A stretch of DNA of 64,000 nt from contig NC_133541.1 of assembly GCF_048773025.1 (NCBI RefSeq), positions 115,041,912 to 115,105,911 on the forward strand, read 5' to 3'. This stretch comes from Camelus bactrianus. Lineage: Eukaryota > Chordata > Mammalia > Artiodactyla > Camelidae. The translations under genes were made by a program, and so were the position numbers. The notes beneath the pieces are model-generated. The model was given only the letters and a program-made list of their open reading frames with translations. It did no database searches and was not told the DNA's origin. Below, piece after piece: positions 45,491 to 57,035 of this stretch. How positions within the stretch are numbered: position 1 is the stretch's first letter; each line of letters opens with the position of its first letter.

Positions 45491-46524
45491 AGCACAGGCA
45501 GACTGACTATGTTCTCAAGGTGCCAGTGAAGAAGGAAAAGAAAAGTGAAAAGCTTAGCTTTGATGAATGAATTCTGAATTTTCAATGACACATCGAGAAA
45601 AAGGCTATTTTAATTTCAAAATGCATGCAGAGTTTTAAAACTTGACTTACTCCTGTAGTTATCTTTATGTTGAATATGGTTGAGGGGGTGCACTGTCATC
45701 TTTCCTGTGCCCAGGTCTTCTGGAAGTCTTATCTGAGCCCTGCTGGGAGGAGTGAATAAATAATGCATGGTGAGTGATCAGCACAGTACCCAGCACATAG
45801 CAAGGGCTTTGCACATGTAGTTTTCATCATATTCTTCCATATTGGACCCATATTGGGTCTCCACTGGGGAGACACAAAGAACCATGACCACATAATTGTC
45901 ACCCAAACTGAGATAATTTTGAGAGTCCAAGAAAATACTATTAAATAATAATGATGGGCATAAACTGAGACCGTCATTGGTAAGCCAGGACCTGTGGTCT
46001 CTGCAGCCACAAAGCCCAGATCCTGTTGTCCAGGAATTTACTGGCTACTGGAGCATTACTAACAAACCCACTGTCCCCACACTTTGTGGGGTTCAAAGCC
46101 TCTCCAAGGCATGGACAATCATCTATCCATGGAAGAGTTCTTTTTCACTGATGTCAAAGTTTCCCATAACAAAAGATTTTGGTTTGTATGTGTGATTGTA
46201 TTATAGTAGTTTTTTTTTTTTTTTTTCGAAGGTTTCAGCAACCTATGAGGATGCCATTCTATGTGACACAACAGAAATTCCTCTCCCATTTAGGGAGAAA
46301 AGACTTCCATTCTAAATTACAATGTCACAAGGAGAAGAAAGCCAATTAATTTCAGACTCCACTAACCTGGGATTTGTATTAACTTGGGCATAAACTGAGA
46401 CTGATCTTCCCTTTGGCTGTAGCTTTTGGTAAATGAATTTGTAAAAATGCATTTTTCCCCCATATACGTGAAGTAGGGGCCGGACACGGGGTTTAGAGGA
46501 AGTTGAAACTACATGGCAATAATA
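45491..46524. other. Unassigned non-coding stretch
   Basis: A T17 run lies at about 46210-46226. Near 45765-45830, 'gcacagtacccagcacatagcaaggg' may be a MIR/L2 tip. No gene. Confidence 0.4.
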
Positions 46525-46705
46525 GCTGATATATCTTGAGTGCTTATTATGTCTCAGGTACTGGGCTAAGCTTTTCATGTGTGTTAATTTATACAGTTCC
46601 CACCTCAGCCCTGTGAAGTTGGTACATGAGAAAATTGAGACCTAGAGAAGTTTCCTTAATTTTGCACAATAAATAAGAAAATGATGGAGCCACATAACAA
46701 ACTGC
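46525..46705 (-). mobile_element. MIR SINE
   Basis: 'cttgagtgcttattatgtctcaggtactgggctaagc' and 'gaagttggtacatgagaaaattgagacctagagaag' are reverse-complement MIR. Confidence 0.85.
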
Positions 46706-46809
46706 TATTATCTACTATATCTCAAGAAAACTTTTAAAATATCTTACATTTAGTTCATAGGAGAGGTTATCCAAGGGAGGCAGAAGGAATAAAACACTGT
46801 GTGACTCAA

Positions 46810-46985
46810 AATTTCCCTTCACTGTGAACCCACAGCACCTTGTATGTATAGTTTTTATTCTAATGATAATTTTTCATTTTTGTCTTCCCTCTAGACTTTG
46901 AGCAACTTGTAGTTATATGCAGATCTGTCATGTCTGGTGTCCAGCACATTGCCTGGAACTCATATTCGTGCTCATTACTTTACTG
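46810..46985 (+). mobile_element. L2 LINE 3' end
   Basis: 'gtcttccctctagactttgagcaac' and 'tggtgtccagcacattgcctggaactcat' fit L2. Confidence 0.65.
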
Positions 46986-47257
46986 ATCGATACTTCTTTT
47001 AGGCCCTCTGCATGTCAGGTACTCTTCAAGTGTGGGGACAAGCAATGAGGAAGGCCCATTTGGCTCTTGTTACTCCACACCCCTAATGCATCATTGTTCA
47101 AAGAATATTCACAGAAAGGACAAATTGAGCCACAAACCTGGAGGAGCCTTAAATTCTCTCCAGTGTGTCTTGGAGTCTCGGGCAAAACAGAACCTTCAGG
47201 TTGAGAATAAGAGGGAAAGATCAGCTGTTGACTAGGCAGGTAAGAATAATGTAATTT

Positions 47258-47365
47258 TCCTCAAACACCAAGGTGTATACAAATCATCTGAGGCACTTGT
47301 GAAAAATGCTGATTCCAGACACTGCTCCCAGAGGATATGATTTAACAGGTCTGGGGCACACAAGA
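47258..47365. mobile_element. MER5A hAT, first part
   Basis: 'caaggtgtatacaaatcatctgaggcacttgtgaaaaatgctgattcc' and 'gaggatatgatttaacaggtctgggg' are the first half of MER5A. A matching terminal segment reappears at 47891-47912 after the unnamed repeat. Confidence 0.75.
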
Positions 47366-47885
47366 GAGTTGGTTCATTTACTCAACAAGTATTTCTTCAG
47401 ATCCTACTATGTGCCATTCACTGTTTTGGACCCTGGGCCTCAGCAGTAAATAAGCTACACATGTCCTTCCCTGTAAGGAGCTTACACCCCAGTGGAGAAG
47501 ATAAAGATGAATAAATACCTTTCCAAATTGGGCAGAAGGTTATGAAGTAGGTGATGGGTTGAAGAATGGCCTGCAGGGAGGGGTAAGGGATTACGTTTTG
47601 CTTGGGGGTCAGGGGAAGCCTCTGTGAAGAGATGACATTTGAATTGATTCTTGAGAATGAACCAGCCATGCAAAGAGCTGGGGAAGAGGGTCCTGGGCAA
47701 AGGTTCTGTGGGATTGCCGTGTTCATGGAACAAAGAGGAGAACCAGTATTGGACTAAAGTGAGGTACAAGATGAGGTCAGAGAGGTAGGCATATAAGACC
47801 TTGTAGGCTATGATAATGAGTTTGAATGTTATCCTAAGAGCGGTGTGAAGCCTCAGAAAGTATCTAAGCAGCAGAAAGCCATAAT
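47366..47885 (+). repeat. Unnamed ancient repeat, possibly inside MER5A
   Basis: 'gttcatttactcaacaagtatttcttcagatcctactatgtgcc', 'ggagcttacaccccagtgg', 'gaagcctctgtgaagagatgacatttgaattgattcttgag', 'gatgaggtcagagaggtaggc' and 'aagaccttgtaggctatgataatgagtttgaatgttatcc' are the family blocks in order. This is the best preserved copy. Confidence 0.75.
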
Positions 47886-47920
47886 CCTTAGACTGCACTT
47901 TGAGAAGCACTGTAGTCTGG
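47886..47920. mobile_element. MER5A hAT, terminal part
   Basis: Bases 47891-47912 are identical to 34053-34074, the terminal end of the MER5A at 33905. This suggests the unnamed repeat split a MER5A. Confidence 0.6.
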
Positions 47921-48977
47921 CTTGGCCTTAGCCAAAGAGGCTGGCTCCTGGTAAGCTCACCCTACCGCCTTTCCACCCTGTCCCCATCGTTTGCTCTTCT
48001 CAGAGGACTTACCATGTGCAATGGTGGCCACCTTTCTCTGTCACTGTTATCACCTGAAGGCTAAGTGGACATGTTTGGCTGAGGAGCTGTGACAAACAGT
48101 TGATGCAGTCACCTCATAAAATGGTTGTAGCTGATTAAGTAAGGGGCATGCATTCCTTAGAGGCCCTGGGGTCCTGAGGAGAGAAAGCACAGCTGTTTTC
48201 TCTGCTCTCATTAAGGACTTAAGCCTTCTTCATATTAAAGAGCTTCCACAAACAAAGCCAGAGATTACTGGATGTTCCCACAAACACTGTTTGTGTAACT
48301 GAAAGGCATCTGTCTAAAGAGGAGCTCTTAATGTTGGCGAATGGCATGGTCTCGAGGCCTGGGGGCCCCGAGGGCCAGGGCAGAGCCCCAAGCTGCACGG
48401 GATGATCCTTCCTGGATTCGTTTTGCTTTTGAAGTTGAACACTGAGGAAGAGATCATAACGATGCCTGTTTCCCAGCCTCTGCCCGGACTTCTGATCCAG
48501 CGCTGAGTTTGTCTTGCACGGCAGTGTCTTCTCTCTGTGCAGCTCTGGGTCACTCTTGAATTAAGGATACATGGTCGGTTTTGTGTCCCCAGGTGGCAGC
48601 ACACTATTCTTGGGTTGTTCTTGTCTTAGGGAGCATCTCTGTCTTGCATCCCCCAGATGTAAGATTACTGAGCACTTCTGGAATCTTCCAGAGAATTCAG
48701 ATGACATTCGATGTTTCTTCCTAACAAGTCCTCTGTAAATGTTGTATTATGTATCCTTGAGACCCAGGCCAGCCCTCCACCCTCTTCTCTGAGAACTACC
48801 TTCTCCTCTGGCCGCTGTGTTTATAGGATGTAATCCTTGCCTTCCTGGCCAAGGCTGGCAGGATGAGCTATGAACACAAGTCAATAGGGGCCAGATAGAT
48901 TCTCTGTCCTGAAAGACTGAAATGGAGACCCAGAGATGCCATCCATTCCCAGTTGATGCTAGAATCAAAGACATAGG
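47921..48977. other. Unassigned non-coding stretch
   Basis: No gene or repeat recognised. It holds a forkhead-like palindrome CACAAACACTGTTTGTG at 48279-48295. GC rises near 48340-48400. Confidence 0.4.
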
Positions 48978-49278
48978 AACTCTAGATCTGTGCTGTCTAG
49001 TTTCTGCCACTGAACATTGGTCATTTGAAATGTGGCCAATCCAAACTGAGATATCCTGTCAGTGTAAACTACACATTAGACTTCAAAGACTTGGCCTGAA
49101 GAAAAAACTTAGACTATCTCATTAAAATTTTTAATGTTGATCACGTGTTTATATTTTGACTTGAAGGTATATTTAAAAAATAATTTTACGTTTTTAACCT
49201 TAATTTTTTAATATGTCTACTCAAGTTTTTAAAATTACATTTGTGACTCAAATTGTATTTCTCTTGGAAAGGGCTACT
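48978..49278. mobile_element. Non-autonomous hAT element, MER3-like
   Basis: The ends are reverse-related: 'tctgtgctgtctag' at the left and 'tttctcttgg' at the right. Inside are 'catttgaaatgtggccaatcc', 'gtgtaaactacacattagacttcaaagacttgg' and AT-rich text to 'aaaattacatttgtgactcaaattg'. The order fits a widespread mammalian hAT-Charlie-type element whose consensus ends read CTGTCCAATAG. Exact subfamily uncertain. Confidence 0.7.
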
Positions 49279-49296
49279 CTTGATCTTGTCACATGT

Positions 49297-49500
49297 GCCT
49301 GGAGAAAGAGAGAAAACTAATCCACAGGGAAGGAAGAATGAAGCAAGTGCTCAGAGGGATGCAGATGTAAATGAACACGTGGTTCCAGAAAGAGAGAAGC
49401 AAGAGAAGGAAGAGATGGGGGAGAGGGAGAAGCAAAAAGGGTGGGGCTGGGCTAGAAAGAGTCAGAGACAGAGAGTCAGTCAGAGACAAAGAAAGTAAAT
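49297..49500 (+). repeat. Purine-rich low-complexity tract
   Basis: A GA-rich, CpG-poor stretch rich in GAGAAG and AGAGAC units. It yields a long charged open frame on + (49253-49498), an artefact of composition. Confidence 0.7.
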
Positions 49501-49994
49501 AGGGAAAGTCTGCTGGGGTTCCTGATGACAGTTCAGTTTTTGGTTTAAGCCCATGGAGAGGCATGTAAGCATTTCTAATCATTGGGTTCTAAGAGCTCCA
49601 TATTTTAATGAAATTTCCTTTTTGGCTTAAGTGTCTTTAAACTTACTTGCAATGAAAAGAGATACTTCTGAGATACAGTGATCTACTGACTGCTAAAATA
49701 CAGGGATGAGATTGGAATCTAGATACCATAAGATAGCATAGGATGGCAGATACCTGGCAAATTTGCTACGAGTTTCCTAACCATGCCATGCCAGAGACAT
49801 TGCTAGTCAAATAGAACCCCAGGCATGGCTCTAGAAGTCTTCTCAATGATGGATATCTGGTCGGCCACCCTCAATGGACTAGAAATGGCATATGAACAAA
49901 ATCCTATTTGTTATTCTTGGAAAAAAAAATCATTGAAGTAAATGCCTGAGGAGACACAGATTTTTGGTCCAGTTGGAACATAAACTTTTTTTTC
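49501..49994. other. Unassigned non-coding stretch
   Basis: No repeat or gene recognised. Confidence 0.4.
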
Positions 49995-50105
49995 AAAGTC
50001 GTTTCCTTTTTCTGAGCCTCAGTTGCCTTGTCTGTAAAATGTCAATAATGTTAGTATAATGTGCTACTCACAGGGTTGATGTGAGAAATGGGAATAATAA
50101 TATTT
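49995..50105 (+). mobile_element. MIR SINE fragment
   Basis: 'tctgagcctcagttgccttgtctgtaaaatgtcaataatg' and 'cacagggttgatgtgag' are the MIR core. Confidence 0.85.
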
Positions 50106-51044
50106 CTTCCAAATAGCCTTTGGAAGAAAAAACACAGATGCAGGTTGCTGTTCTGACCAAGGCCCTCAGTGTTCAGGGCCAGTCGGGGTCTTTCCTCCTC
50201 TGTCCTCGTCCTCAAGACATCTTCGTAGTAGAGGGGCACTGGGTTTTGGAAACAATTCCCAGTAGCCATTGTCAGTGGAATGGAGTTGTTTCCAGAAGCC
50301 AGCCAGGGCCCATCAGTTGCAGGTGTTCTTATTTTATTGTGTTTTATTTATTTTATTTCTGCACAGAGGACGTTGGCACTAAGAGGCAGTACTGACAAGG
50401 GAGATTTTGGAAAATGATTCATCTGGAATTTTCTGGAGGCATCTGAAATTGGTGGAACTTAAGCCTTTGGGAGGAAAAAAGAAGGGGTGTTATATGGGTG
50501 TGTGTGTGAGAGAGAGAGAGAGGAAGAGAGGGAGAGAGGGAGAGAGAGAGAAATTGACTTATGTTCCTAAGTGCTGTTCTGTCCCTGAAGCATCTAGAAA
50601 GCAGGTCTCAGGGAGCAAGAGCATCGTATGTCTGGGTCTGAGTCTAATGCAAGTGGTTCTTCTTGGGCTGTTAAAGTGTTTGTTGAAGAGACAGGGCTGT
50701 GGATTCAGGCTAATGAAATCTGCCCATAATTATGGCAAGAATGCAAGATAGCTTTTGTTTCAAATGACCTTTCTCACTTGCCTGATAAGGGTAATCAGAA
50801 TTGTGAAATCATATGGTCTGACTGGGGGTTCCAAATCTATGGCTGTCGTACCCGTCATGGGCTCGTTTCCTTCTTCAAGCCCAAAGGAGACTGCCATTGT
50901 GGCCACTTCTGAATTGTATGCATGACCAAGGAAATGTGTCTGTCATGCACTGTCCATCTTCCCATGTCCTGTCTTCAAGAGCCTTCATCCTAAGAGAAGT
51001 CAGGAAGCAACATAGTGAGTAATTTTGAAGACAGTTAATGGTTG
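50106..51044. other. Unassigned non-coding stretch
   Basis: No gene. It contains the GA repeat listed below. Confidence 0.4.
50495..50552 (+). repeat. (GT)n-(GA)n compound microsatellite
   Basis: A few GT units pass into GA, GGGA and GAGA units. On + it reads as an Arg/Glu-rich open frame, an artefact. Confidence 0.9.
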
Positions 51045-51230
51045 TGTTGCACTTAAAATATGTCTTCCTCTATCCTAAGCCCTTTACGCATATCCGTATA
51101 AGTTAATCCTCACAACAACCCAAAGAGATAGGGCTTGTTATTATCCTTGTTTCACAGATAAGGAAACTGAGGCAAAGAGAGACTGGGTAATTTGCTGCTG
51201 ATCCTTCAGCTGGTGAGGGAAAAAGTCACG
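51045..51230 (-). mobile_element. MIR SINE
   Basis: 'atcctaagccctttacgcatatcc', 'taatcctcacaacaacccaaagagatagg' and 'cagataaggaaactgaggcaaagagag' are reverse-complement MIR. Confidence 0.9.
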
Positions 51231-51374
51231 CTCTTCATGACTCTGTGAAGACTTGGGCTACCAGGCAGGGAGAAGTGAATTCCAGAGCTGTTATGAGGAA
51301 GGATCAGTTATACGCATCTCCAGAAACAAGTGCAGAATGTCAAAACGAAAAAGGAAGTCATGGACCTCACGGCC

Positions 51375-51510
51375 CTCCCGGCTTATTTTAGGAATGAGGC
51401 AACTGAGACCCAGAAAGGTTAAGTGATTTGCCTGAGATCATGTAGAGAGTCAGCGACAGAGCCAGGGAGATAACTCAGGTGTCCTGACTCCTGTTCTTTT
51501 GCCAACCCGT
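51375..51510 (-). mobile_element. MIR SINE
   Basis: 'gaggcaactgagacccagaaaggttaagtgatttgcctgagatcatg' and 'cctgactcctgttctt' are reverse-complement MIR. Confidence 0.85.
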
Positions 51511-52134
51511 GATTCCCTCACTGCTGTGGGGTCCCGATGGTAAGTCCTGTCCAACTGCTGCACATGACCTTTCAGGTTAGGTCTCCTAGATTACTTCCTG
51601 CCCCTCTGCTTTGGCTCATCTTTCCTGCAAAGGGGGAATTAAGGTACATCTTGGAGTTATTATGCCATTTCTAACTCCTCTCTTTTGTCTATCATTGTCA
51701 TCAGTCCAACCTTCACGGTTCCATCAGACTGTTTTTCTCACAATGATACTTGACAATTTGTCCCTCCTGAGCCTGGGTGGTCCTTCATCTCCCCTAGGGT
51801 GTGGTAGTGCAGAGGACCACATCCCCAGGACACAGTGATTGGTCCAGGGTTGTGCATGCAACCTCAGATGAGTCAATGACACTCACTCCTGGAACTTAGC
51901 AAAGGGTTATTCTCTTCCCTAAGGAGTTGCTAATCTCAGGATATGAGCGTGGTGGGCAACCTGCGATCCTGTCTGAGAACAAAGCAACTCAGTGACAACC
52001 CACAGACTTCTCTGTTACATCAGTCAGTATGTCCATTGTTTGCTGAAGGCAGTTTGAGTTGGATTTCTGAGAATTTATAACCAAACAATTCTGCAATATT
52101 CCTAATTTTACCAATAGATTGGTATTTTCTCAAC
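51511..52134. other. Unassigned non-coding stretch
   Basis: No repeat or gene recognised. Confidence 0.4.
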
Positions 52135-52520
52135 ATTGTTTCCAGGCTATCCAATAGTTAGATAAATACTGAGTATCTCCCGTAAGTATAGGTAACAAAG
52201 ACAGAGATGAGTAGGACACTGTCCTTGCCTTCAATTTCCTAGTAGTCCAGCAGGGGAATGAAGGTTCACAGTTAATTGTCTAACATACAAAGCAGAATGT
52301 AGAAGTGGCCTGAGGGAGATACAAACAGCATGCTGTGGAGGTGTAAAGAGAAGGAGTCCACACTAACTGGAGAGCAGAGTAAGACATTCTTACGGTAGAC
52401 AGGATCTGAGATAGAACTGGAAGACTGGGGAGGAATAAGAAGAATTCTAGACAGAGGGACCGATATAAACTACAATGTAGAAATGGAAACTTTCTGAACA
52501 CAAAAGGGGAATAAATGCAT
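52135..52520 (+). repeat. Unnamed ancient repeat, 5' part
   Basis: 'aacaaagacagagatgagtaggacactgtccttgcc', 'cctagtagtccagcagggg' and 'aattctagacagagggacc' follow the family order. Confidence 0.6.
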
Positions 52521-52697
52521 ACTCCAGATTATTCAGAGTGAGTATTTCAAAAGGACAAGTATCAGGAAATTCAATTCATTGTGTCGAATAGGACAAAAAG
52601 TGGCCACATTAATATTATATTAACATTGTTCTGCCAAAAATAGATTAGGACCATGTGTTTCCAGCAAACAGCTGTATCTTCAGCACATGAAACATTT

Positions 52698-52727
52698 TTT
52701 GAATGAATGAATGAATGAATGAATGTT
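52698..52727 (+). repeat. (TGAA)n microsatellite
   Basis: About six TGAA units ending GTTAACC. Confidence 0.85.
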
Positions 52728-52734
52728 AACCCCT

Positions 52735-52858
52735 TTCAAACTACACACTACCTCCATGAAGGCAGGGAACATCTTTCTGGTCTCTATTTTGCCCCCAAAT
52801 CCTAGCACAGTGTCTGGCAGAGTGAATGCACAGTAAGTGTTGAATAAATTAATGGACA
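52735..52858 (+). mobile_element. L2 LINE 3' end
   Basis: 'ctacctccatgaaggcagggaacatctttctgg', 'aatcctagcacagtgtctggcag' and 'taagtgttgaataaattaatgg' match L2. Confidence 0.85.
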
Positions 52859-53210
52859 TTATGGAAGGCTTTCAATGTCAGACCAAGGGTTTTATACCTA
52901 ACTCAACAGGAAAATGGAGGGTCCTCAAAAATTTTTAGGAAAACCCAATTTAACAAGTACCAACTCTGTGCCATCCACTCTGCAGTTGTGTGACATGATT
53001 AGGGCTGTGCTTTAGAAAGACAGACTGGGTAGTTGTGGAGAGACAGAAGAGACATTGGAGTAGAGGTTCAGCTAACATCACTGTTAACTCATATTGAAAG
53101 TTATTTGAAACTGATCACGAAGACAGTGTTATTAGAATAGAAAGCAAAGGACGGCTGTGGAAGTAAAACGGCAGGTTTGGTACCAGTCTCAGAAAAGAAG
53201 TCAGAAAGGA
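52859..53210 (+). repeat. Unnamed ancient repeat, 3' part (tentative)
   Basis: 'tggaaggctttcaatgtcagaccaagggttttatacc' and 'aatggagggtcctcaaa' correspond to the block that follows the 5' part in the copy at 38035. The L2 end lies between the two parts. Confidence 0.45.
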
Positions 53211-53224
53211 TTTGACGGATGATG

Positions 53225-53725
53225 GGGCAAATTATATTTTCCAAAGATGGCCACAACAATGTCTTCCTTCCTACCACATCAGAAATAAAGTCTAATTCTC
53301 CTGCTCTTCAGTGAGCTGATCTGAGTGAGCTTATCATTCAGTTGCAACCAAAAGAATATAGTGAAAGTGACACACATGACTTCTGATGGCAAGTCATAGA
53401 AGGTGAGCCAGCTTTTTCCCGCTGTCTGAAATAATTTCACCCTGGATATCTTCAGTCACCATGTAAACTACCTGACTACTCAGAGGTTGCCATGCTGTAA
53501 CAAAGTCCAAACTTGCCCCCATGGAAAGACCACAAAGAGAGACCCCAAGACCACACTCAGAGAGAAAGAGGTGCAGCCCCTCACTGTGCCAGCACTGCTA
53601 AGAGACGCAGGGAAGAACCACCCAGCTAAGCCCTTCCTGAATGTGGCCCACAACAGCCATGAGAAGTAATAGATACATTTGGTTCCAGTCCTGTTGAGTT
53701 TAAGTGCATAAAACAGTTCTGCAGA
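53225..53725 (+). mobile_element. LTR fossil, MaLR-like
   Basis: 'gggcaaattatattttccaaag', 'ccttcagtcaccatgtaaactacctgactactcagaggttgccatgctgtaac' and 'cagctaagcccttcctgaatgtggcccacaacagcc' fit an MLT-like LTR in + orientation, from about its first third to near its 3' end. Confidence 0.65.
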
Positions 53726-54039
53726 CATGATACCCAGCTGTCTGCTTGGAATATGGATCTGGCATTTATAAGTGAAGGCCAGACTAGGGAAACAGATTGA
53801 AGGGTCATTTGAAAAGATGTGAAGCTATGGGACTAAATAAAGTCAAGGGAGAGAATGAGGCCAGAATAGAGGAGAGCACAAGGCCACATTTGGTTGGGTG
53901 AGGAAGAGGAGTTGGTGTAGAATAAAGAGATGTTATTAGATAGTTACCTATTTAATAGTTGGTTTGTATGTTTATTGTCTGGCTCCCCTGCCTAGACTAT
54001 TAGATTCATTAAGAGCAATGATTAGATCTGGGTTTGCCG
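53726..54039. other. Unassigned non-coding stretch
   Basis: No repeat or gene recognised. Confidence 0.4.
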
Positions 54040-54430
54040 CATTAATAAATCCATTAGTCAGGTTTGGTACCATATCAGTCTACCCCGTAATCTCAGTGTC
54101 TTTCAGCAATGAACACTTCTTTTTCACTCCTGTAAATACCATGTTCTACTGTAGGTCAGCAGTTGCTCTGTTCCAGGCAGCCATCTGCTCCATGTACCTT
54201 TTTATTCCAGGATTCAGTGGTGAGAACAGTCTTTTTCTGGGACATGCTGTTTTAGGAAAGAGAGGAGGGCAAGAGGTCTGCAGAAATTGGTGATATCTCT
54301 GAAAGCTTCTGCCTGGATGTGGTGTCTATCACATCTACTCCTATTCCATTGGCTAGGGCTTGACACATAGCCAAGTCTAAAGCAGTCTCCAAGAAGCACA
54401 GCAAGTTATATTTGCACTGGGTGAATATGT
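54040..54430 (-). mobile_element. LTR fossil, MaLR-like (tentative)
   Basis: 'aatctcagtgtctttcagcaatgaacacttc' at one end, then 'gaaagcttctgcctggatgtgg', and 'ctattccattggctagggcttgacacatagccaag' at the other are the usual order of this LTR family in reverse complement. Confidence 0.5.
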
Positions 54431-54469
54431 AACCCTCTTACAGACTTGTGGGTGAATGGCTGCAAACCA

Positions 54470-54566
54470 TAACTTGACCTTCCCACCAAAGTAACCCTCA
54501 TGCCTAGCACAATCCCTGGCACCTAACAGGTGGTCAAAAACATTTGTTGAATGAATGAATGAACAT
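54470..54566 (+). mobile_element. L2 LINE 3' tip
   Basis: 'catgcctagcacaatccctggcacctaacaggtggtcaaaaacatttgttgaatgaatgaatg' is the L2 3' end. Confidence 0.85.
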
Positions 54567-55994
54567 GGTCAGACAGGTAGGAGAAAATCAAAAGATAGGC
54601 AGTGTTCAGAAACTCAAAAGAAGATTTGACCTTACAATTTCAAAAAAAAATCTGAGAGCAGAAAACAGTAGACTTTATGAATCCAATAAGCTCATGTAAG
54701 TAGACTGCACATATAAGTGGACTATCTTTTTTTATGGGAAATTTCATGGGAAATGATGTGTGGATCCTGCAAGAGAATTCATTTGCCATAGCTCCAGGAC
54801 ACTTCTACTCTGCATCCTCCCCAAAGCCCACCCTTCCTTGCTTGCTAGTTTCATTTGGATCTCCTAGAAATGGGAGCTGTTTGGTATGTGATTAGGATGC
54901 AAATGCTCAATGCACCTAGAGCTATGTGAACTGTCAAAGAACTGTGTGATAGGAACGAAGCCATTCTCCACATCTTTTGCTTGGAACAAGATCAGGTCAT
55001 GCTCTTTGAGAGCACAGAGCGGGCATTGCAGAACAGCTGTGGACATGGAGAAGTTTCAGACTTGGGAAGAAAGGGGAGTGGGAGCTGGCGCTGTAAACAA
55101 CAAAATGAATGAGAATGCTGCTGTGTTTTAATTTAGAAATATCCATGCAAGCCATGCTTGTTAGCTTTTTTTTTTTAATTCAAACGAATGAAAAATTAAA
55201 AGGAAATGAGATGTTCCATGAAATTTAGCCAAACACTGAATAGGTCTTGTGGAATCTGACTGCTGAATTAGTTATGGATGACTTTTGGCAAAAGCCACTG
55301 CTGAAATTAACACACTGCCTGCCTGTCCCTAAAAGGTAGTAGTGCGCTATGAGGCCCCTGATGGGCTGTTGCAAGGTTTCTTGTTGTTGGCCTGTTTATA
55401 ACTAACCTAGAAGATAAAATTTTTTTCAGAGTTTAACTGTAGCATATGAGATGTGCTCAGTTTGGTTTTTTTGGCCAAAGTACCAAGGATCAAACAGTAT
55501 AAGTTGGATTCTGAAATTATTTGTGTGTGTTATGCAGTATACGTATATGCACGGGTGTTGGGGTGTGTGTGTGTATATATATGTGTATATATGGAAATAG
55601 CATAGAGATGGAACAATCTGTGAATTCAAAACCATGAGAAAAGCAACCACTGAATGATTGTAATACCCTTCTTGCATGGAGCTGAGTACCTCACATGAAT
55701 TTGTCTATCTCTCATATCTGAAACTATTTGGGGTAATGAACTCTGATCCCCTGAGTGGACTTAACCTTATCTTGAACTTGCAGCATGAGCAGAATAGAGA
55801 AATTGGAGCTTACTCTCATTTTCCTTCCAGCCAGTGTAGTAGCATTTCATGTTACTGCAGCAAGAGCCTGCAGATTAAACCCAGTTAGTTTTGTTCTGTC
55901 ATTTAGATTTCATCCATCATTCTGACTTGCCACTCATCTTGAAAATTGAAGGCTAAACACAGATTACTCCTTGTTGGTAGTGAGGCTTTGAGTG
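54567..55994. other. Unassigned non-coding stretch
   Basis: No gene. A short GT/TA microsatellite lies at 55559-55592. Otherwise nothing recognised. Confidence 0.4.
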
Positions 55995-56208
55995 TTAGTG
56001 TCCCATGCTCCTGCCAGGCTGAGCTTCTTTCATTTCCTCCAAGGAGCTAAGTTGTTGCCAGACTCAGGGTCTTTGCAGGGCTGTTTCCTCTGCCTGGTTT
56101 TATTCTGCTCTCTTTTCCTAGCTGACTTCTCAGGTCTCAATTTAAATGTCCCTTCTACAGAGAAGATGTCCCTAACTCTCTGTACTCCTCCCCATTCCAC
56201 TTACACTG
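55995..56208 (+). mobile_element. L2 LINE, left part (split by L1)
   Basis: 'agggctgtttcctctgcctgg', 'ctgacttctcaggtctcaatttaaatgtcccttctacagagaagatgtccctaac' is the L2 3' region. It stops where the L1 begins and resumes at about 57036. Confidence 0.8.
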
Positions 56209-57030
56209 CTCAAAACTACAGTGAGGTATCACCTCATACCAGTCAGAATGGCCATCATTAAAAAGTCCACAAACAATAAATGCTGGAGAGATTGTGGAGA
56301 AGAGGGAACACTCCTACACTGTTGGTGGGAATATAGTTTGGTGCAGCCACTATGGAAAACAATATGGAGATTCCTCAAAAAACTAAAAACAGACTTACCA
56401 TATGATCCAGCAATCCCTCTCCTGGACATATATCCAGAGGGAACTTTAATTCAAAAAGATACATGCACCTCGATGTTCATAGCAACACTATTTACAATAG
56501 CCAAGACATGGAAACAACCTAAATGTCCATTGACAGATGACTGGATAAAGAAATTGTGGTCTATTTATATAATGAAATACTACTCAGCCATAAAAAATGA
56601 TAAAATAATGCCATTTGCAGCAACACGGATGGCCCTGGAGTATGTCATTCTAAGTGAAGTAAGACAGAAAGAGAAAGAAAAATACCATATGATATCACTT
56701 ATATGTGGAATCTAAGAGAAAGACAGATGAACTTATTTACAAAACAGAAAAACAGACATAGAAAACAAACTTATGGTTACCAGGGTGGGAAGCAGGTGGG
56801 AAGGGATAAATTGGGAGTTTGAGATTTGCAGATACTAACTAATATATATCTAAAATAAACAACAAGTTAATACTGTATAGCACAGGGAACTATATTCAAT
56901 GTCTTGCAGTAATCTATAATGAAAAAGAATATGAAAATGAATATATGTATGACTGAACTATTATGCTGTACACCAGAAATTGACACAACATTGTAAACTG
57001 ACTATACTTCAATTTAAAAAATTAAAAAAA
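56209..57030 (+). mobile_element. LINE-1, 5'-truncated, with ORF2 end and 3' UTR
   Basis: The element starts within the last part of ORF2 and continues through the 3' UTR to an A-rich tail ('actatacttcaatttaaaaaattaaaaaaa'). Its 3' UTR is closely similar to 11245-11665, so both come from the same L1 lineage. The ORF2 end is still open, so this is among the younger L1 copies here. No clean target-site duplication is visible; the 9-mer ACTCTCTGT near both ends is too short and off-set to rely on. Confidence 0.95.
56221..56715 (+). pseudogene. L1 ORF2 C-terminal fragment (164 codons)
   Basis: The frame stays open to a natural-looking stop and shows the L1 ORF2 C-terminal landmarks in order: GTLLHCWWE (about residue 30), [39 protein letters not shown], and YYSAIKNDKIMPFA, then the closing SLICGI. 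ORF2 normally spans about 1275 residues; endonuclease, reverse transcriptase and most of the C-terminal domain are missing because of 5' truncation. The upstream ATG is incidental, not a true start. It has no independent function. Confidence 0.92.
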
Positions 57031-57035
57031 TAAGA

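Noticed and set aside
49253-49498. Charged Glu/Arg/Lys-rich plus frame
   Set aside because: Translation of a purine-rich low-complexity tract.
53480-53808. Overlapping minus and plus frames of 60-82 codons
   Set aside because: They lie in the MaLR-like LTR at 53225-53725.
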